Shown piece after piece: positions 27,387 through 35,945 of a stretch of DNA of 64,000 nt. This DNA comes from Coprococcus ammoniilyticus (GTDB lineage: Bacteria; Bacillota; Clostridia; Lachnospirales; Lachnospiraceae). The DNA lies in contig NZ_JAOQJS010000003.1 of the NCBI RefSeq assembly GCF_025567345.1, positions 361,216 through 425,215 on the forward strand, in the 5' to 3' direction. How positions within the stretch are numbered: the stretch's first letter is position 1; each line of letters begins with the position of its first letter. Both the position numbers and the translations under genes were made by a program. Below the pieces are notes generated by a model. That model saw only the letters and a list, made by a program, of their open reading frames with translations. It did not search any database and was not told where the DNA came from.

Positions 27387-27725
27387 GATCTAATACAGAA
27401 AATCTTTTTAATTTAATTTTATGCAGATATTGTTATTCTTGATAAACCACACAGGGGGGATCTGCTTCAGACACAAACAACCACTATAATATGACATCAG
27501 CGAGGATTTCGAAATGAGATGCACATTGCCAGTAAATGCGGGCGCTTGTTCGAGCCAAAGGCGAGTTAGCGCAAGAGCATTTACGAATCGGGCATGTGCA
27601 ACGAATCGAAACCACAGCGAGTCATTTATAGTGGTTGTTCGTGTCTGAGGGAGATTCCCCGTACATATTTTTAACAAATAACAATATCCGCATAAATTAC
27701 AAAAAAAGATTTTCCGTATCAGATC
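27387..27725. repeat. Giant inverted repeat (copy A of a hairpin family) between convergent genes
   Basis: This 339-base element fills the gap between the rsuA-like gene and the C39-like gene. The outer arms match over about 60 bases: GATCTAATACAGAAAATC at 27387 against the complement of 27708-27725, and ATGCAGATATTGTTATT against the complement near 27680. The middle arms are CAGACACAAACAACCACTATAA against TTATAGTGGTTGTTCGTGTCTG. The core runs CACATTGCC with GGCATGTG, AAATGC (27534-27539) with GCATTT (27577-27582), and GCGCT (27542-27546) with AGCGC (27568-27572). The tip reads AGGCGAGTTAGC. The core matches copy B at 40983-41244, in opposite orientation, with paired changes that preserve the stems. 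The stop codon of the C39-like gene (27719-27721) is supplied by the right arm. Confidence 0.9.
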
Positions 27726-28432
27726 ATCCCCTTGATGTACAGAATGCTGCTTGTAATTCTTCCGCCGGAATGTTTTACATAATCACGGTACTCTTCGTAG
27801 CTGATGTAGTATTTCTTACCCCATGAAGAAACGATCAGGTATTCATGACCTGCTATTTCCTCTACTCCTGTCACAACAACAAAATGGCTGTGAACATTTT
27901 TCTTCATGGAAGCAAGCATCCGCCCATCCTTTTCCACATACATATGGATTCCTTTATTTCCAAATACATTTGGTATATTCGGACCAATTGATAATACAAC
28001 CGGCTTATTTTTACGGATTAAATGCCTGATCTGTTTCATCATTTCCTCGTCAGATAAAAACAGTCTCCATCTGGCACGAAGTCCAATATCATTCAGCATA
28101 AAATAACGGTTCAATGTATTCATTATCGTCACGCCTGTCATTCCTTTATACCACAGGAAAAATACATAATGCTTATAGAACCATTTCACATATTCAAGGT
28201 AATCATTTTTGTTATAAAGTCCCTTCGGCTTGTTGATCTTGCGGATTGCATCTGTCATAAGTCCGGGATTCTGTTCTGCAAGATAGATGGATATATCCGC
28301 CAGTGCGATCACTCCGCAGCCTACCTTCTGCATCTTCTTGCTCTTGCACCATGACTGATTACCACCATAGCTGATCGTATTCATGTTTTTTATTCTGATA
28401 TAATCTTTATTTAACAGATAATTATTCTCCAT
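27719..28432 (-). CDS. C39-like / papain-like cysteine peptidase, no signal peptide
   Basis: A 237-residue protein of the peptidase C39-like fold, by motif. The likely catalytic Cys39 is in VGCGVIALADI and His183 in HSHFVVVTGVEE. A conserved SSWGKKYYISYEEY at the C-terminus fits the third catalytic region. No signal peptide or membrane helix is seen, and no linked bacteriocin or transporter gene, so it is not an obvious leader peptidase. The ATG at 28432 has GAGGGTG upstream; a GTG three codons earlier is in frame. The last residues and stop codon lie in the arm of the large inverted repeat. Substrate unknown. Confidence 0.65.
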   Translation of the reverse strand: MENNYLLNKDYIRIKNMNTISYGGNQSWCKSKKMQKVGCGVIALADISIYLAEQNPGLMTDAIRKINKPKGLYNKNDYLEYVKWFYKHYVFFLWYKGMTGVTIMNTLNRYFMLNDIGLRARWRLFLSDEEMMKQIRHLIRKNKPVVLSIGPNIPNVFGNKGIHMYVEKDGRMLASMKKNVHSHFVVVTGVEEIAGHEYLIVSSWGKKYYISYEEYRDYVKHSGGRITSSILYIKGMI

Positions 28433-28582
28433 ATTATTCACCCTCTTATATCAAATCTTTGATAATACTTATTATCAGGCTTCTATAGAGAGATTATAAC
28501 ACCCATCTCCATTCACTTCAACCATTTTTTATACCACGAGAAGTAGTTTTGAAAACCATGTTTTTGTTTCTATATTTTCCCC

Positions 28583-28611
28583 TTTACTTTTCGTCCCTAT
28601 TCTGCTATAAA
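28583..28611 (+). promoter_or_regulatory. Promoter of RNase P RNA
   Basis: TTTACT (28583-28588) and TATAAA (28606-28611) are 17 bases apart. The predicted start point, 7 bases on, coincides with the first base of the RNase P RNA. Confidence 0.8.
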
Positions 28612-28617
28612 AGTAAT

Positions 28618-28963
28618 GAGCTGGACAAGTGATCGCGGCTGTCATATGACAGGTGAGGAAAGTCCGGGCTTCACAGGGCAGGGTGCCGGATAACGTCCGG
28701 TGGAGGAAACTCCCAGGCTAGTGCAACAGAAATAAACCGCCATGTATATGGTAAGGGTGGAAAGGCGAGGTAAGAGCTCACCGCTGCTTCTGGTAACAGA
28801 ACAGGCTCTGTAAACCCCACTCGAAGCAAGACCAAAAAAACAGCTTCGGCTGTGAGACGAATGGCTGCCCGTCAAGTCTCAGGTAGGTCGCTTGAGCTTT
28901 ATGGCAACATAAAGCCTAGATAGATGATCACTCTCGACATAACCCGGCTTATCGTCCAGCTTT
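28618..28963 (+). ncRNA. rnpB: RNase P RNA, bacterial class A-like
   Basis: The catalytic RNA of ribonuclease P, which trims the 5' leader of pre-tRNAs. The universally conserved blocks are present in order: GAGGAAAGTCCGGGC in the 5' third, ACAGAA with AAACCGCC, GGTAAGGGTGGAAAGG, TGAGACGAATGGCTGCC-like P15 region, and near the 3' end TAGATAGATGATCAC followed by ACATAACCCGGCTTA. The ends pair through AGCTGGAC (28619-28626) and GTCCAGCT (28954-28961), forming helix P1. The overall length of about 345 nt is normal. Domain-level folding was not computed. Confidence 0.96.
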
Positions 28964-28975
28964 TATCATACTGAC

Positions 28976-29035
28976 GATAAATGGGCTGGCTATATATGTA
29001 TTCCACAGAACACATATATAGCCAGCCCATTTATC
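28976..29035. terminator. Bidirectional terminator shared by rnpB and the kinase-like gene
   Basis: A perfect 24-bp stem pairs 28976-28999 with 29012-29035, with loop ATTCCACAGAAC. It follows rnpB on the plus strand and the dgt-dnaG-rpoD cluster on the minus strand. Confidence 0.85.
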
Positions 29036-29068
29036 TGTTCATTGACTTATACAAAGTGAGAATCATCC

Positions 29069-30070
29069 TCAGACTTTAAAACAGCCTCCACCGATAAACT
29101 CGCGTAAGATGGAGTTTAGTGGTACAACGGTTTCTTCCAACGGAAGAAAGCGATCAGTCAGCTCTTTTAATCGAAGAACATCTGAATAATATGGAGACGG
29201 TTCTCCTACTGCCATCAACAGTGGTTCAATATGTTTTTTCAGCACAGAATATTCATACAACAATCCGGAATTAAACATCACATCCGCATTGTCTTCATAT
29301 GGGAATATATACTGTTCCTCTCCCTGTCTGACGGATTGCCACATCGAAAGAGTTCGTTCTATGTCATGGCCACGGGTTCGGTTATCCCGGACGATCCGGC
29401 GGATCAGCCGGCTGTCCAGTGTAGAAATCTTATCCTCTGATCCAATCATAAGCTGATTCAATGGACTGATATAGATTTTATATTTATCCTTATCTGAAAG
29501 TGCATATGACATTTTAGGATTCAGTGAATGGATTCCCTCCAGAATCAAAACATCCTGAGTCCCTATACGCAAATCATCCCCTTTGTACAGTCTTCTGCCA
29601 TTCATAAAATCAAATTCCGGCAGTTCAACTGTCTGTCCGCTTAACAACTGATTCATATCATGATTCAGTAATTCTACATCCAAAGCTTCCAGACATTCAA
29701 AATTATAATTTCCATTTTCATCCTTTGGATTATCTTCCCGATTGATAAAATAATTATCAACTGCAATCGGATGCGGATGCAGTCCAAGTGCACAAAGCTG
29801 TATACTAAGCCGGTGTGAAAATGTCGTCTTTCCGGCAGAGCTTGGTCCTGCGATCATCACAATCCTTTTTTTCTCTCTGCGGATACTTCTGGCTATATCA
29901 TAGATCGCATTCTGCTGCATGGCTTCACATACAAGGATCAATTCCGTGCCTTTCCCTGCTTCTACGATCTCATTGATCTTTTCAACCGAATCAGCCCCTA
30001 CACGGACTGCCCATTTCTTTGCAAGCTCTTTTAAAGTCAGCACGCTGTTATGTACCGCTTTTTCGCTCAT
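29069..30070 (-). CDS. Uridine kinase-like P-loop nucleoside kinase, short form
   Basis: A 333-residue protein. Walker A is IAGPSSAGKTTF (about 73-84). The substrate region is IAVDNYFINRED, and the lid/signature FDFMNGRRLYKG and ILEGIHSLNP resemble uridine kinase/phosphoribulokinase enzymes. In many Firmicutes this domain is the C-terminal half of a protein of about 550 residues with an N-terminal TGS/threonyl-tRNA-synthetase-like part; here only about 65 residues precede the P-loop. GGAGGT stands 11 bases before the chosen ATG at 30070. It is likely the last gene of the dgt-dnaG-rpoD-trmK cluster. The precise substrate is unknown. Confidence 0.8.
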   Translation of the reverse strand: MSEKAVHNSVLTLKELAKKWAVRVGADSVEKINEIVEAGKGTELILVCEAMQQNAIYDIARSIRREKKRIVMIAGPSSAGKTTFSHRLSIQLCALGLHPHPIAVDNYFINREDNPKDENGNYNFECLEALDVELLNHDMNQLLSGQTVELPEFDFMNGRRLYKGDDLRIGTQDVLILEGIHSLNPKMSYALSDKDKYKIYISPLNQLMIGSEDKISTLDSRLIRRIVRDNRTRGHDIERTLSMWQSVRQGEEQYIFPYEDNADVMFNSGLLYEYSVLKKHIEPLLMAVGEPSPYYSDVLRLKELTDRFLPLEETVVPLNSILREFIGGGCFKV

Positions 30071-30140
30071 ATTTCTAATAAACCTCCAAAAACCTTCTGT
30101 CAACAAAGGTCACTGATGATCATATCATCCACGATCTCTG

Positions 30141-30875
30141 TCATCCATCTATGCCATATACCTGCTTCAAAACTGCACAAATGGTCTTTTGTTCTGCTTT
30201 TACTGTCTTCAGCCGTTTTGCCGCATTCTCCGTATTCTTACCACTTAGGCTGTTGATCAGCCCGGCCGTTGTATCCCGCCGTTTTACCAGCCACGACCGT
30301 AAAACCGGATCTTTCTTTCGTAACAGGCTTCCACCATACATATAGCACCAGTCATCAGCAAGCTTTGAACAATCATATTCATCTTTCTGCACCATCTCAT
30401 GAACCCTTACATCCAACAGGTTATAATATTTTCCGGCATCGATCAGCATCTGTTCATCTGCAAGATGATATCCTTTTTCTGCCAGATATCGTCTGACCTT
30501 TTCAATATCCGACTGTGGTTGAAGCACAAGCTGATCACAACGTGTGACCACCTCTTCGCCGCGTTCCAGAATGTCGATCATCAACATACCGCCCATTCCA
30601 GCCAGAACAACAGCATTTACCTCGCCCGGTACAATTGTATCAAGCCCGTCACCCATACGAATCTCAATCTGATCCGACAGGTTCATTGCTTCAATATTCC
30701 GTTTTGCTATCGCAATCGGTCCCCGTCTGACATCGGATGCGATCACCCGTTTTGCTCTGTGCTGTTCTACCAGATATATCGATACAAATGCGTGATCGCA
30801 GCCGATGTCTCCGACTTCATCACACGGCTGTATCATATCTGCAACCGACTGCATCCGTTTCGACAGTTCTATCAT
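30141..30875 (-). CDS. trmK: tRNA (adenine22-N1)-methyltransferase
   Basis: A 244-residue SAM-dependent enzyme. The start MIELSKRMQSVADMI and SAM-binding motif VGDIGCDHAFVSIYL are typical of TrmK (COG2384), as is the catalytic-site AGMGGMLMIDIL. It methylates N1 of A22 in the D-loop of certain tRNAs. It follows rpoD by 18 bases, the standard Firmicute gene order rpoD-trmK. The Nif3-like gene that often follows is absent here. Confidence 0.94.
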   Translation of the reverse strand: MIELSKRMQSVADMIQPCDEVGDIGCDHAFVSIYLVEQHRAKRVIASDVRRGPIAIAKRNIEAMNLSDQIEIRMGDGLDTIVPGEVNAVVLAGMGGMLMIDILERGEEVVTRCDQLVLQPQSDIEKVRRYLAEKGYHLADEQMLIDAGKYYNLLDVRVHEMVQKDEYDCSKLADDWCYMYGGSLLRKKDPVLRSWLVKRRDTTAGLINSLSGKNTENAAKRLKTVKAEQKTICAVLKQVYGIDG

Positions 30876-30893
30876 ATGCTCTCCATCCCTATT

Positions 30894-32027
30894 TTAGTAT
30901 ATATAATCTCTCAGTTTTCTGCTTCTGCTTGGATGTCTGAGCTTCCGAAGAGCCTTTGCCTCGATCTGACGGATACGCTCTCTGGTTACATTAAATTCCT
31001 TACCAACCTCTTCCAGTGTTCTTGCTCTTCCATCTTCCAGACCAAAACGAAGGGTAAGTACCTTCTTTTCACGTTCGGTCAGCGTATCAAGTACCTCAAC
31101 CAACTGTTCCTTCAATAAAGTAAATGCTGCAGCATCTGCCGGAACCGGCATATTATCATCCGGAATAAAATCACCCAGATGGCTGTCTTCCTCCTCACCG
31201 ATAGGTGTCTCCAAAGATACCGGCTCCTGTGAAATCTTCAAAATCTCACGCACACGTTCAACCGGAATATCCATAACTTCTGCGATCTCCTCCGGCTGTG
31301 GCTCCCTGCCAAGTTCCTGTAATAACTGTCTGGATACACGGATCAGCTTGTTGATCGTTTCTACCATATGAACCGGAATACGGATTGTTCTTGCCTGATC
31401 TGCGATTGCTCTTGTAATTGCCTGACGGATCCACCATGTTGCATATGTGGAGAATTTATAACCTTTTCTGTAGTCAAATTTTTCTACTGCTTTGATCAGT
31501 CCAAGGTTTCCTTCCTGAATCAGATCGAGGAACAGCATACCGCGTCCGACATAACGCTTTGCAATACTGACAACCAGACGGAGGTTTGCCTCTGCAAGCT
31601 TCTGTTTTGCCTGCTCATCACCTTCTTCCATACGTTTTGCCAGTTCAATTTCTTTCTCTGCACTCAGAAGAGGTACTTTACCAATTTCCTTCAGGTACAT
31701 TCTGACAGGATCCTCGATGCTGACACCATCCGGCACAGAAATGTCGATCTTATCTACATCCACATCCTCTTCCAGATCCTCTAACAAAAGCTCCTCATCG
31801 TCATCCTCTTCTGTGATCGTCAGAATATCTACATTGTGGCTCTCTAAAAATGAAAAGATCTGCTCCATCCGTTCCAGATTCAGCTCAATTTCTTTCGCAT
31901 CATTAAAGTAACGGATGATCTCTGTATCTTCAATTACCATCTTTTTCTTTTTTGCCATCTCAAGCAGGCCCTGCAGCTTCGCTTGAAATTTCTCTTCAAT
32001 CTGCTCTTTATTCTCTTTTGATTCCAT
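30894..32027 (-). CDS. rpoD: Primary RNA polymerase sigma factor (sigma-70/sigma-A)
   Basis: A 377-residue sigma factor. Region 1.2 begins at DPVRMYLKEIGKVPLL. Region 2 shows GNLGLIKAVEKFDYRKGYKFSTYATWWIRQAI (quoted in parts: GLIKAVEKFDYRKG and FSTYATWWIRQAITRA), which recognises the -10 box. Region 4 has LEEVGKEFNVTRERIRQIE, which reads the -35 box. The N-terminus is short and acidic (residues 85-105), the compact Firmicute form. It matches the TTGACA/TATAAT promoters throughout the window. Ribosome site GGAGG. Sits between dnaG and trmK. Confidence 0.98.
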   Translation of the reverse strand: MESKENKEQIEEKFQAKLQGLLEMAKKKKMVIEDTEIIRYFNDAKEIELNLERMEQIFSFLESHNVDILTITEEDDDEELLLEDLEEDVDVDKIDISVPDGVSIEDPVRMYLKEIGKVPLLSAEKEIELAKRMEEGDEQAKQKLAEANLRLVVSIAKRYVGRGMLFLDLIQEGNLGLIKAVEKFDYRKGYKFSTYATWWIRQAITRAIADQARTIRIPVHMVETINKLIRVSRQLLQELGREPQPEEIAEVMDIPVERVREILKISQEPVSLETPIGEEEDSHLGDFIPDDNMPVPADAAAFTLLKEQLVEVLDTLTEREKKVLTLRFGLEDGRARTLEEVGKEFNVTRERIRQIEAKALRKLRHPSRSRKLRDYIY

Positions 32028-32067
32028 AAATCATGATCCTCCATAAATATATAATAGTTTATCCATT

Positions 32068-33837
32068 CTATAAGGAAATATGCAGCTTTGTAAGATTCGC
32101 TTTGGCACGTATGAGGCTCTGCATCTCGCTTATATCATTCGTCTTTGCCAGCTTATCTTCTATACTGCTTAAACTTATCTTTTTTACAACATCGGTCACT
32201 GCATTGTTAATTTCTTCCTGCGTCATATCAATTCCGATGTTCGTCTGAAGCATCTCTGCCACCAGCCGCTGTTCCTCCAACGACTCAAATGTCGTCACGA
32301 TGCTCGCAGGCTCTACCCTGCCATTCTCCCGATACTGGGAATACAGCTTATCAGCAACCACCCGGTAAACACCATCTTCAAAGCAGGTTTCATCAATGAT
32401 TCCATCCAGTTTCTGAAATAATCCCGGTTCGTTGACCATCCATGTCAGAAGCAGCTTCATTGGTTTATTCTTTGCCGGATCGGCAGCTCTGCTTTCATGC
32501 TCTGCCCGCCGTTCTTCCCGTTCTACAATCTCTGACCGCGGGACACCTGCAATTCCGTATTTGTGTACCAGATCTGCAAGACCTGCCTTGTCAATATGGT
32601 ATAGGTTCGATACCGCTTCTATATAATTATTACGCTCCAGCACTTCTTCTATCTGTGCCAGTCGTTTTGCTGTCTCATTGTGGAAAGAGGTTCGCTCCTC
32701 CGGATCGTTCAGATTGTATTGTTCCGACAGCATACGAACCTCAAACATGATCGCGCTTTCTGCATTTTTGATCCGCTCCTCAAAGGCTTCACTGCCAAGT
32801 GTCTGAATAAATTCATCCGGGTCCTTATGTGGCCGCATATTAATGACTCTCGCCGAAATACCTACTTCACGCATGATGGATATAACCTTCAGCGTAGCCG
32901 CAACACCCGCGCCATCGCTGTCATATGCCAGATATACTTCATTTGTATATCGCTTCAATATATTGGCATGTCCAAAGGTAAATGCAGTTCCAAGTGATGC
33001 TACCGCATTATCAAATCCTGCCTGATGCATGGATATGACATCCATGTAGCCCTCGCAGCAGATAAACCCTTTTCGTCGGCTCCTCCTGGCAATATTCATC
33101 GCAAACAGATTCCGGCTCTTATCAAATACAACTGTATCACTGGTGTTGATATACTTTGGTTTTCCATCACCCATGACTCGTCCGCCAAATCCGATCACCT
33201 TGCCATTGATATCCAGGATCGGTATCATCGCACGATTCCAGAACTTGTCCGATCCACCATTTTTCTCATCGATCACAACCAGACCGGAGTCCTTTAACTC
33301 TGCATCTGTATATCCTTTTCCTTTCAGGTAACGATACAGATCATCCCGGTAAATGTCTGCATATCCCAGACCGAACTGATTGATCGTTTCATCCGAAAGG
33401 CCTCTGCCCTTAAAATACTCATAGGCTTTCTTTCCATGCTCTGTATGCCGCATGATATAATGAAAATATGCTGCTGCGGTCTTATTCATATCCCGAAGCA
33501 ATATTTTATATTTCTCTCTTGATGCATCCTGTCCGGACTGATTACTCTCCGGCAGCGTCATGCCTGCCTTATCCGCCAGATACTGTACGGCTTCCGGGAA
33601 TGACATATTCTCATATTCCATGATAAATGTAAATACATTTCCTCCAGCTCCGCATCCGAAACAATGATACAACTGCTTGTCCCGGTCCACCTTAAAAGAC
33701 GGTGTCTTTTCATGATGGAATGGACAACAGGCTTCAAACGTCCTTCCTTTTTTCCTGAGACTGACATACCCCGATATCACATTCACAATATCATTTCTGG
33801 ATATCACCTCATCTATCACTTCATCTGAATAGTACAA
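32068..33837 (-). CDS. dnaG: DNA primase
   Basis: A 589-residue primase that makes RNA primers at the replication fork. The N-terminal CHC2 zinc finger is CPFHHEKTPSF with HCFGCGAGG. The central TOPRIM catalytic core has FICCEGYMDVISMHQAGF and YLAYDSDGAG with the metal-binding acidic residues. The C-terminal DnaB-interacting region is helical. The start codon is TTG (33835-33837) with GGAAGGG before it; MYYSDEVIDEV matches the usual family beginning, so this start is well supported. Next to rpoD in the macromolecular-synthesis arrangement. Confidence 0.97.
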   Translation of the reverse strand: MYYSDEVIDEVISRNDIVNVISGYVSLRKKGRTFEACCPFHHEKTPSFKVDRDKQLYHCFGCGAGGNVFTFIMEYENMSFPEAVQYLADKAGMTLPESNQSGQDASREKYKILLRDMNKTAAAYFHYIMRHTEHGKKAYEYFKGRGLSDETINQFGLGYADIYRDDLYRYLKGKGYTDAELKDSGLVVIDEKNGGSDKFWNRAMIPILDINGKVIGFGGRVMGDGKPKYINTSDTVVFDKSRNLFAMNIARRSRRKGFICCEGYMDVISMHQAGFDNAVASLGTAFTFGHANILKRYTNEVYLAYDSDGAGVAATLKVISIMREVGISARVINMRPHKDPDEFIQTLGSEAFEERIKNAESAIMFEVRMLSEQYNLNDPEERTSFHNETAKRLAQIEEVLERNNYIEAVSNLYHIDKAGLADLVHKYGIAGVPRSEIVEREERRAEHESRAADPAKNKPMKLLLTWMVNEPGLFQKLDGIIDETCFEDGVYRVVADKLYSQYRENGRVEPASIVTTFESLEEQRLVAEMLQTNIGIDMTQEEINNAVTDVVKKISLSSIEDKLAKTNDISEMQSLIRAKANLTKLHISL

Positions 33838-33930
33838 CGACTACCCTTCCTTTCCAATTCAACTACTTTCTATCTATACGCCCATAAGCTTCTGTCCAAA
33901 CACATCTTTCTTACGGATTGCAGTCTCATC

Positions 33931-34938
33931 TCAGACACCCTTCCATGCACCTGGAACATAGATCTCCTTAAATGTCTCGATCGCATAGTTGTCCGTCATC
34001 CCTGCTATATAATCACAAATCACCGTCGTAAGATCTTCACCCATATAGAGCATCTCTATACTCTCATTATTCAATCTCGACTGATCCTCCATGTAATAAT
34101 CATATAATATCTCTAATAACTTTTCTGCTTTTACTTCCTCGCTCTTTGCCACAGGATTCGTATACAGATATTCAAACATATATCTGCGAAGCGCTGATAA
34201 CGCCTCACCGATCTCTTCTGACATCCGAACTGTATCCGTTTCATAACTGGTATCAATCACATCATGGATCAGACAGTCCAATCGATCTCTGGTATTGTTG
34301 CCAAGTACCTTAACGATACTAACCGGAAGATCGGATTCTTTCATAATTCCACCTCGAATTGCATCATCCATATCATGATTTACATATGCAATCTTATCTG
34401 CCAACCGGACGATTTTTCCTTCCAATGTTGCCGGCGTACAGGATGTCTTATGATTCAACATTCCATCTCTGACTTCCCATGTCAGATTCAACCCTGCTCC
34501 CCTTTTCTCCAGTTTTTCCACCACACGCACACTCTGTTCATTATGCTGAAACGACCTGCCGGAACATCTGGACAATGCCCGTTCTCCTGCATGTCCAAAT
34601 GGTGTATGCCCCAGATCATGACCAAGTGCGATTGCTTCTGTCAGATCCTCATTCAGACGAAGCGATCTTGCGATCGTTCTTGCAATCTGCGCCACCTCAA
34701 GGGTATGCGTCAGTCTCGTTCTGTAATGATCATCTCCCGGTGACAGGAATACCTGTGTCTTATGCTTCAGGCGACGGAACGCCTTACAGTGAATGATCCT
34801 ATCTCTGTCCCTCTGATAGACCGTCCGAAGATCACACTGTTCTTCCTCCTTGTCCCTGCCTCTGCTCTGATCACTGAATGATGCATATGGGCTCAGGATC
34901 TCATGTTCTTGTCGCTCCTGTTTTTCACGAATCAGCAT
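33931..34938 (-). CDS. dgt: dGTPase-like deoxynucleoside triphosphate triphosphohydrolase
   Basis: A 335-residue HD-domain enzyme. The metal-binding motif is visible as RTRLTHTLEVAQIAR and IALGHDLGHTPFGHAGE, with a later His/Asp in YVNHDMDDAIRGG. It is expected to cleave dNTPs to nucleoside plus triphosphate and so tune dNTP pools. Start supported by GGAGGATGG. It opens the dgt-dnaG-rpoD-trmK cluster, a common order in Clostridia, which fits a role tied to replication. Confidence 0.92.
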   Translation of the reverse strand: MLIREKQERQEHEILSPYASFSDQSRGRDKEEEQCDLRTVYQRDRDRIIHCKAFRRLKHKTQVFLSPGDDHYRTRLTHTLEVAQIARTIARSLRLNEDLTEAIALGHDLGHTPFGHAGERALSRCSGRSFQHNEQSVRVVEKLEKRGAGLNLTWEVRDGMLNHKTSCTPATLEGKIVRLADKIAYVNHDMDDAIRGGIMKESDLPVSIVKVLGNNTRDRLDCLIHDVIDTSYETDTVRMSEEIGEALSALRRYMFEYLYTNPVAKSEEVKAEKLLEILYDYYMEDQSRLNNESIEMLYMGEDLTTVICDYIAGMTDNYAIETFKEIYVPGAWKGV

Positions 34939-34974
34939 ATTTTACCATCCTCCATGGTCAATATAACGAATATA

Positions 34975-35016
34975 GCAAAAAAGTCCGTACAATTTTATTA
35001 TTCTACAGACTTTTTC
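34975..35016 (-). terminator. Terminator of the sugar ABC / DUF624 operon
   Basis: On the minus strand AAAAAGTCTGTA (35004-35015) pairs with TACGGACTTTTT (34977-34988, one U-G pair), followed by more T. It separates the DUF624 gene from dgt. Confidence 0.8.
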
Positions 35017-35060
35017 ATTTTCCTTTATTTTATTATTAAAGAAACTATTTTGTTTTTCTT

Positions 35061-35813
35061 TTATTTTCCCTCTTCATCCACTGGTTCCGATTCATCCGGT
35101 TCATCTTCCTTCGCTGCTTCTTCCGCAGCTTTTCTCTCCTTCTCTGCAGTATCAATGATTCTTTGTTCATTCAACCGGAATATCTTTCGTATCGTATGCG
35201 TTGTTCCCCACGCAATTGCCCCAAACAAAAGCAACAGCCACATATACCAGATACTCACAAACACAACCGGATATTTCACACAGATAAATATCGGAACAAA
35301 CCATGCGATAACGACCTTTACCCATGACCACAGGTAAGTTATTGAAAGTACCATTGCATTTCTTACCGTGATACTCAACGCATTATTATACCTTGCAATT
35401 AACGGAAATAAAAACGGTACAACAAGTGCAACTAATACTGCCTCAATTATAAGCACAAATGTATAAAATGTTGAAATAAACCCTGTCACCCGCTTGATCA
35501 TAATATATTCAGCCAACATTACAGCAACTGCAACGAGCAACAGTAAAAACGCAATCGTAGATTGTTTGAAACTACGCTTAAACTCATGAATGAAACCAGA
35601 AACAACAGTTTCCTCTTCATCTTCCTGAAGTCGGATGCACATTGCATACAATGCAGTAAATGATGCACCAATCGTAAAGATTGGAATGCATCCCACCACA
35701 AAGCAGATATTTAATGCAAACATTGTTCCAAATGCATCCATTGCGCGTCTCAAAAACGGTTCTTTATCCCTTCCGCTATTCTTGTTGTCTTGATTGTTTG
35801 TCATTTCATTCAT
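35061..35813 (-). CDS. DUF624 / YesL-family membrane protein
   Basis: A 250-residue protein with about five transmembrane helices, beginning after a polar N-terminus (FGTMFALNICFVVGCIPIFTIG) and ending in an acidic Glu-rich tail. YesL-type proteins are encoded with carbohydrate ABC importers, and here it follows two sugar permeases; its exact function is not known. The ATG at 35813 has GAGGAAAA upstream. The gap of 132 bases to the permease contains a hairpin. Confidence 0.85.
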   Translation of the reverse strand: MNEMTNNQDNKNSGRDKEPFLRRAMDAFGTMFALNICFVVGCIPIFTIGASFTALYAMCIRLQEDEEETVVSGFIHEFKRSFKQSTIAFLLLLVAVAVMLAEYIMIKRVTGFISTFYTFVLIIEAVLVALVVPFLFPLIARYNNALSITVRNAMVLSITYLWSWVKVVIAWFVPIFICVKYPVVFVSIWYMWLLLLFGAIAWGTTHTIRKIFRLNEQRIIDTAEKERKAAEEAAKEDEPDESEPVDEEGK

Positions 35814-35882
35814 CAAATTTTCCTCATAAACAAAAATATAGAGAACCTGCTACAGCAGCTTCTCCTCACTTATTCAGTATAT

Positions 35883-35927
35883 ATAATGTGGGTATCGATC
35901 GCCCATGGCTTCCGATACCTACATTAT
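35883..35927. other. Intercistronic hairpin between permease and DUF624 genes
   Basis: ATAATGTGGGTATCG (35883-35897) pairs with CGATACCTACATTAT (35913-35927) over 15 positions, with one G-T or A-C pair. There is no U-run on the coding strand, so it looks more like an mRNA-stabilising or processing element than a terminator. Confidence 0.5.
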
Positions 35928-35945
35928 ATTTTATAAAAGACCTCT

